Below are positions 58,441-64,000 of a stretch of 64,000 bases of DNA, one piece after another. The number at the start of each line of letters is the position of its first letter. Position 1 is the stretch's first letter. The position numbers were made by a program, and so were the translations under genes. This DNA is from Branchiostoma floridae (taxonomy: Eukaryota; Chordata; Leptocardii; Amphioxiformes; Branchiostomatidae). The stretch is taken from contig NC_049981.1 of NCBI RefSeq assembly GCF_000003815.2, forward strand, positions 17,965,041 to 18,029,040, in the 5' to 3' direction. The notes beneath the pieces are model-generated. The model did no database searches. It had not been told where the DNA came from and worked only from the letters and a program-made list of their open reading frames with translations.

Positions 58441-61400
58441 CTAAAAATAGATCGGTTACAATAAAAATGTGTGACACTGTATGGAAAAGTATATATTCTG
58501 AATGATTTGTACACTTTAGATTTTATACATGATACTAATGTACCTTATTTTTATACACAAGTATCAATCACAGTAAAAATTCAGATTCGGGACAATTGCA
58601 GATTGTCCTAGACCTGATTAGAATCAGGATATGTTGCAGGAAAATCCACAATTCTACTTTTACAAATTTTAATTGTAATCTGTCCTGGGACAAACTAGAA
58701 TCTATTCCAAAATTATTGCTTGCAATTAGGATCTATTCTTGGACAATGATCTGCACTAGACTATAGACAGGGTTAGAAAGCTTTGTTGAAAGTTACCTGC
58801 CCATAGCCTCCTCCTGGCTGATGTACTGGACAAAAAAAGCATCTCTCTGTTTCCCCTTCTTGTCATCACTAAGTAGGAGGGGGTCCCCAAGGTACACCAA
58901 GGTGTTCTCTGACTCCCACCTGTCATTGAATGGGTCATACTTGTGAAGCAAAGCCTCTGTAAAAGGACAAGCACAAATTAGCCCGGAAACCAATCTTACA
59001 TAAATATTGTCACACAAAAGGAGGAAAAGAGCAAGAAAGAAAGAGAGTGAAAAAGAGGGGAGGGAGGAAGGGAAGAAAGAAAGAAAAAAGAAAGGTAAGG
59101 GGTGAAATGACAGAGAAAAAGATGGTGAGTGAGTAAGATAGAAAGAGATGAACGTAGGAAAAGAGGGATCAATAACGTGATATTGAAAAGAAGCCCCTAG
59201 CATATTGCTTTATATTCTTTATTCGTTGCTATAGTTCTTTCATGAATATAAGATATCCAGATGGTAAGTAAGATCCACTTTATAAAAGCTACAGTAACTG
59301 AAGCAACTGGATAAGTTTTGGAAAACTTTGGAAAACTTATCCAGTTGCCTTTCAAAAGTTATCCAGTTACTTGAGTGACTTTTGCATTCTGTATGCTTTT
59401 TTTTTAAAGATTCACCTTGGAAAATGATGTAAAACTAGCTAGAATTAATAAGTTCTCTTGGGATTTCCAAGGGACACTTTTACTGGATACATTTTGGAAA
59501 TGGTCCAATGTTTCTGGTACCATCTACTACCTTTCATAAAAAACTAAGAATTGATAAGCAACAAGAAGATATTAAGTTTTAAATAGATGGTTCTACAAGA
59601 AAAAAAGTAGGCAACATCAAGACAAGGTTTATGCTAATGAATAAATTAGTTCCTGTTGTTCAAGTACAAGTTCTAATGTTGTTTTTTTTTTGGGGGGGGG
59701 GGCTGTAGGGCAGGGTCCCAAGTGCCTGGGATTGTTGGGCTTCTTTAGCTGCAGAACTTACTATGGACTCTTGTGACTGGTGACAAGTCTGCAAACATTT
59801 CATTCCATTTCTTCTGCTCTTCCGCAGACATTTTCCTTTCATGTCTGCTGTCACCAACATGGCTCAAACTGGTTTCATCCTTTCCAACGCCAATGTTTTC
59901 ATCTGACCCTACTTTTTCGTATGCCACATCAACAGTAGTTGCTGAAGGGTCAACGGTTAAACCCAGTGTGGTCATGGAAGGATCCACCGTGGAAGCTTGA
60001 ATGTGATGTTTGTCAACAGCTCGACATAGCCGGTCAACTTCTGTGGGAGGCTGTAGCCATTTTGCCTTTGTTTGGTCAACTGTAGTGGCTGAAGGATCTA
60101 CTGTGGACGATGAGCATATGTTGTCTTTGGGAACGTTTTTTCCAGCGGAGTTTGCTTCGTCCAAGTCAATGGTTGTGGCAGAAGGATCTACAGTTGATTT
60201 ATTGTAGTCACTGGTTCTGTCTTCATCCTCAGTGGTGTCAAACCCACTGTCAACTGTTCCCGATTTTTTTCCATTTTCGTCAACTGTCTGTGGGTTATTT
60301 TCTTCACCTGGCTGCCTTTGTGTTGTATGGTCGTTAGGCACAATGTGGTTGATTGACAAGGAATAAGACAGTGTTGTTTCTTTTGCTAAATCAGTGTTGT
60401 TGCCTCCAACTGTTTCCTGCAGTTGTGATGTGGACAGTAATGTTTCGAATACCTCCATAATGAGGTCTATCATCCTTTTCATTGACGATGTGAGAGACAA
60501 GTTGGTCTCCACAGCACAGTACTCTTCATACAGGTGCATGCACATTTTGGTCAGGTTGTTGCTCTTTTCCACTGCACCAGTCATCTCTAGCACCTGACAT
60601 GACTGGAACGAGGCACAGATGAATTCACACAACTGTTCTCTGCTCCTCAGGGCCTCCACACTTTCATGGGAATGTAGGCTTTCAGACAAGTTTGTCCTTG
60701 CTAACTGTAGGAACTTCTCCTTCTCTTGATCGTCTTGTATCTGCTGAGCACATAAGATGAGTACCTCACCAGCTCTCCTCTGTACAGGTACAACAGTTAC
60801 ACATGAGTAAGGAGCAGACCAGGAGGAACCAGTGGGTCCTGAAAATTGGGAGGACATCTGCGCTACATTACTATCCAGCAGGGGGTTTCAGGAATATATC
60901 TTGTGCATGCATGCAGCAGAGATGCTGCTAATATTTGTTTTGAACAATTTGTAGGCTAAATGGGAAACATCTTCAGCTTGGAATCACTTAAGCTGACGAA
61001 GAAAGACAAGAATGTCAAAGCTTCGGTGTGCATAAGAGACCAAGAGAGTAGCAGCTAGACACTACACATTTAACTTCCAGGGCTCATACATGTAGAATTC
61101 ATCTTATCCTGTCACACAAAATACTGATATTATGCTAGGAGACATAAATTATATGATCATGATTGTTAGTAAGTTGATTATTTCTTACATTTATTCATCC
61201 AGCCACTTCATAAACAGTTTCTGTAGCCTATTTAGCTTCAGTTAGCCAAAAACTTGCAGTGTTATACATGTACCCGATGTCTCGCGCAGAAGAGGGGGTC
61301 ATACTTTGACAGATGAGCAGCCTCCTCAGCTGCTCGGTACGCCTCTAACAGTGGGCTGTCTGCTTGTAGGGTGTACTGCTGCTTCAAAATCTGGAAGTCT

Positions 61401-63934
61401 AAACCATTTCAAGCAAATTATAATTCAAGTAAGGCCATGCAGATTAAAATTCATTAACTCACAGAATCTGATGAACTTTCATGCAAAAGATTCTTTGTTA
61501 GGTTTTCTACTGCAGAACGCTGTACCTCTGTATGATATGTTTTTGAACACATCCATCAGCAATCCCACACTGGAGGCGATCCCCTTCTTGTCAGGTTTGG
61601 GCAGCATTCTGAAGCCAATGATAGAGTCCAAAATCAAGGTGGAGGCATCGTACCACTGTCCTGCAAGAAGTATATACATGTAGTTGTGTTCAATAGTATC
61701 CCTGAACAGTTTCAGGTTGGTAAGTCACTGCATTACAAAGTTCTTTGTACACCAGTATTTTATTCAGGACCAACATTTCGGTCACCCTCTTTCACCTTCC
61801 ACCGAGAAGGTTTTTTTTCACGAATATCAAGTCTACCCAGTGCAATTACACAAAAATGTCTAAAAAATGTCCCAAACTAGCCGAAGCCTAACCACTTGTT
61901 GGAAAGTTAGTCAGTTTGATCTCTCACCAAGTTTCAGCTGGACCTGTCCCTTGATCTGAATGCAGACAGAATGAGCTATTGCTCTGTCAGAGTCACTTCT
62001 GTATGTCCAAGTCCCTGACATATGGAGAAAAAAGGTGTGATTTCAATCTTCAATTCTTGCTGAAAAAGACCATATATAATCCAAAAATATTATGATTAGC
62101 TAAAGAAACATCTTTTATTATACACCAGAAAAAGCTGAAACATGATATGCCAATGATGGTAAAAGGATAAGGTTTAGCGGTCAAACCTCAGCCTGAGGAC
62201 GAAGCATGGTGCTTTTTTGTCAGCTAGTAGTGCAATGCAGTTTATTGCTACAGCTTGCATGTTTAAGCCAAGCAGACAAGGTGAGCCCTACTCTTTTGGA
62301 ATAGTGTTTTGGATCCTTTTACGAGTTTGCAAAGACATAAAAATTTCATTTCTAGTGTTACTGACAGATAATGATGTTGAGAGACAAAGTTACAACCACA
62401 CTGACCTTTTTCCTTGTCAGGGCTCAGAACATCATCCAGAACTCTCTCAGCACCTTGAAGATCACCCGCGTTTGTTAACACCCTGGCTTTACGGATGACA
62501 ATCTGTACGTTTCAAGATCACATTGAACAGTTAGCAAAAGAAAAATTCATTTAGTGATGATGACAGCTTTGGATATACAGTTTTTAGAATTTCTTTCATA
62601 TGCATGTAACGGGGGCTGCCCTTATAAGATGCTCCCTGCCCTAAGATGCCACGGATTTTTTGCTTATCTTATTATGCATAAGTATGCCATGTTCGTTGCC
62701 ACTGACTATGATGATTAGAATGGTAAATAAACCAAGTCCAAACAAACAGCTATTTTTTCTATTAGAAAAATACTTAGTAATATTCACTTCCCCTTTTTTT
62801 TGAAGATAGGATTTTCACAATAATGTTGGTAGCGCCGAATCATTGTGGTCACCTGTTACTAGGTATCGGTGGCTCGTGTCCCTAAATATACAACCAGTAC
62901 AAAACAGCTACACAACTGTCATACACATAAGAAATAAAGCTTCACAAAACACTACAAATATTGGTATTCAAATGTTTGTTGAGCAGAAGACTGGCCATAG
63001 GAAAAACAACATAAGCATCACCGGTGTTGTTTTCCCGTAACATCTTAGGGTGGCCCCCGTTACCAGCCCTCTAATCTTCTACATGTATATCACCCTCCCT
63101 TAGCATGTCTTTCTGGGAGTGTGAACCCTGAATCTAATCAAGTCTTAAACTTTTAAGTTTGCTAACTGCAGAGTGCAACTAAAAATCAGCAAGTTCTGCA
63201 AAAATTCCTATGCAGAGATGAACCAACGTCCTAGAACTCTGCCTGGTTGTTTCTCAGCTTATTCACAATGCAGGTCCCACTATTGACCTGTCCTGCTTGT
63301 AAATATTAGAAAGCTTAGTACGTTATTTGGCTATTTAGTAGCCAGAGACTGCAAATTTCCAATATAAACTGTTTGTTTTTGTGCTAATAGTTTCTTTGTA
63401 TGTCTGGTTGACATCCAACAGATCTAAAATCTGGTGCCTGATATACAGGACTGTCAAAAGTGCTGTTCTCTTGCTTTTAAATATCAACAACCAGGCCTTA
63501 TTTGGCACAAGTTTTTCCTTTGGACAACTCAAAGGCCTCATAATTCTCTGATTGGATGACAGCTGGTAAGTGGCATCACCCACAATTATGTTGTGGAAAT
63601 AGGAATAGGCAGTTAAGCAGAGTAGCAGTTAAGCAGAGTACAAACCAGGCAGAGTTCTAGGACATGGGTTCATCTCTACGTAGGAGAATGACACTAATAC
63701 ACTGGTTAGGAAATGCTAAAAATTTCTAAATACATATTACAGTATGTAGATTTGTGAGTGTAGTCATTTTACCTGGGGAGGGACGGGTGTGCTTGGACTA
63801 TTTTGACGGATGTCATCAATGGCTTTAAGCAAACGAGGAGATGTACCCTGCCAAAAGGCATACCTGTCCAACAAGAACAGGATAGCAACAGCACGAGGGT
63901 AGCTCTTACACTCCACTGCTAGGTCTGCACACTC
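57903..63934 (-). CDS. ALPK1: Alpha-protein kinase 1 (ALPK1), 5' partial
   Basis: Eight exons join in frame into 773 residues: 63773-63934, 62406-62502, 61928-62014, 61526-61660, 61274-61398, 59762-60779, 58797-58956, 57903-58440 (phases 0,1,1,1,0,1,2). The N-terminal helical sensor domain matches vertebrate ALPK1 throughout (ILFLLDR, IVIRKARVLTNAG, GTWTYRSDSDRA, PKPDKKGIASSVGLLMDVF, YDPLF). A linker, shorter than in human, follows with four TVDPSATT repeats. The C-terminal alpha-kinase domain has GRYVGKRYKK (catalytic Lys), DIQGW, YFTDPQIHS and the Gly loop GRGNLGDRG. Vertebrate ALPK1 is a cytosolic sensor of bacterial ADP-heptose; it phosphorylates TIFA, which activates NF-kB. The first roughly 100 residues lie beyond the window. 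The gene looks intact, without stops or frameshifts. Confidence 0.95.
58797..58956 (-). CDS. ALPK1: ALPK1 exon (start of alpha-kinase domain)
   Basis: Acceptor CTTTTACAG|AGGCTT, donor GGCAG|GTAACT, phases 1 to 2. Encodes ALLHKYDPFNDRW, NTLVYLGDPLLL and FFVQYISQEEAMG. Confidence 0.95.
58957..59761 (-). other. ALPK1 intron with hairpin
   Basis: GT-AG intron of about 800 bases. It contains a purine-rich GAAAGAAAG tract at 59020-59110 and a hairpin at 59303-59348 (GCAACTGGATAAGTTTT and its reverse complement, 12-base loop). Confidence 0.8.
59762..60779 (-). CDS. ALPK1: ALPK1 large exon (end of sensor domain and linker)
   Basis: 339 codons plus one base, acceptor CTGTACAG|AGGAGA, donor CATA|GTAAGT, phases 0 to 1. 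The first 150 codons are helical and match the vertebrate sensor domain. The rest is a Ser/Thr/Asp-rich linker with TVDPSATT repeats, ending in a DLSPVTRVH stretch that leads into the kinase. Confidence 0.93.
60780..61273 (-). other. ALPK1 intron
   Basis: GT-AG intron of 494 bases. Nothing further was recognised. Confidence 0.8.
61274..61398 (-). CDS. ALPK1: ALPK1 exon (YDPLF)
   Basis: Acceptor ATGGTTTAG|ACTTCC, donor CATCGG|GTACAT, phases 1 to 0. Encodes LLEAYRAAEEAAHLSKYDPL with Phe following, the Phe295 position of human. The acceptor was chosen because it is the only one nearby that fits the phase. Confidence 0.85.
61526..61660 (-). CDS. ALPK1: ALPK1 exon (PDKKG)
   Basis: Acceptor CTTGCAG|GACAGT, donor CAGAG|GTACAG, phases 1 to 1. 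Encodes WYDASTLILDSIIGFRMLPK and PDKKGIASSVG; the Asp and second Lys align with human Asp231/Lys233. Confidence 0.95.
61928..62014 (-). CDS. ALPK1: ALPK1 exon (GTWTYRSDSD)
   Basis: Acceptor ATGTCAG|GGACTT, donor AACTTG|GTGAGA, phases 1 to 1. Encodes TWTYRSDSDRAIAHSVCIQI and KGQVQLKLG, very close to the human exon. Confidence 0.95.
62406..62502 (-). CDS. ALPK1: ALPK1 exon (sensor domain, VIRKAR)
   Basis: Acceptor CGTACAG|ATTGTC, donor AAAAAG|GTCAGT, phases 0 to 1. Encodes IVIRKARVLTNAGDLQGAER; the Arg-x2-Arg pair aligns with human Arg150/Arg153. Confidence 0.93.
62503..63772 (-). other. ALPK1 intron
   Basis: GT-AG intron of 1.27 kb. ATCTTAGGG and CGTTACC / GGTAACG phrases near 62610-62650 and 63040-63065 (GGGGGCTGCCCTTATAAG, GGTGGCCCCCGTTACC) are inverted to each other and may bound a roughly 450-base foldback element. 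No coding content was recognised. Confidence 0.6.
63773..63934 (-). CDS. ALPK1: ALPK1 exon (sensor domain, FLLDR)
   Basis: 54 codons, phase 0 to 0, acceptor TTTCTACAG|GAGTGT, donor CCCCAG|GTAAAA. Encodes CADLAVECKSYPRAVAILFL and LDRYAFWQG, and ends PSTPVPPQ. Earlier exons are outside the window. Confidence 0.93.
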
Positions 63935-64000
63935 CTGTAGAAAAGGATGTGGGATCAACTAAATGGCAACGTGTTGCACATAGATGATGTCGTACCCAAC

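Overview
This is eukaryotic nuclear DNA, most likely from a cephalochordate (amphioxus, Branchiostoma). The evidence is: GT-AG introns of metazoan type, orthologues of animal genes (ALPK1, PHYHIP/PHYHIPL), AT-rich intergenic DNA, and very many short foldback and terminal-inverted-repeat elements. The organism name is an inference. There are no operons, CRISPR arrays or prokaryotic features. The gene models below come from joining exons by reading frame, splice signals and intron phase by eye, with no transcript support.

Layout, left to right. 1-9.2 kb: repeat-rich DNA without a convincing gene. 9.2-13.3 kb, minus strand: a three-exon gene for a secreted (signal peptide), extremely Lys/Arg/Glu-rich low-complexity protein of about 812 aa ending in a 36-nt (12-aa) Arg-rich repeat array. 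15.1-17.6 kb, minus: a complete four-exon glutathione S-transferase-like gene (237 aa). 21.5-30.8 kb, plus: a complete four-exon gene of about 703 aa with a signal peptide, a (Gly-Gly-Lys) tract, Met-Glu-Glu-Glu-Pro repeats, polyproline, a 36-nt His-rich repeat array, a short coiled coil and a hydrophobic C-terminus (GPI or membrane anchor). It shares domain style and intron phases with the 9-13 kb gene; the two are divergently oriented and look like an ancient paralogous pair. 30.8-40.3 kb: intergenic DNA with many foldback transposons. 40.3-54.3 kb, minus: a complete three-exon PHYHIP/PHYHIPL orthologue (376 aa). 57.9 kb to the window end, minus: the last eight coding exons (773 aa) of an ALPK1 orthologue, the alpha-kinase that senses bacterial ADP-heptose. 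Its 5' end lies beyond the window.

The five genes have unrelated roles and only share a neighbourhood. The two most interesting points are the ALPK1 orthologue, whose ligand-contact and catalytic positions are conserved outside vertebrates, and the pair of unrecognised secreted or anchored low-complexity proteins. Transposons are also informative: a hAT element with a perfect 8-bp target duplication, three TAGCCTGG-ended foldback elements with 9-bp duplications, a nested LINE tail, and a 1.6-kb foldback element inside an intron.
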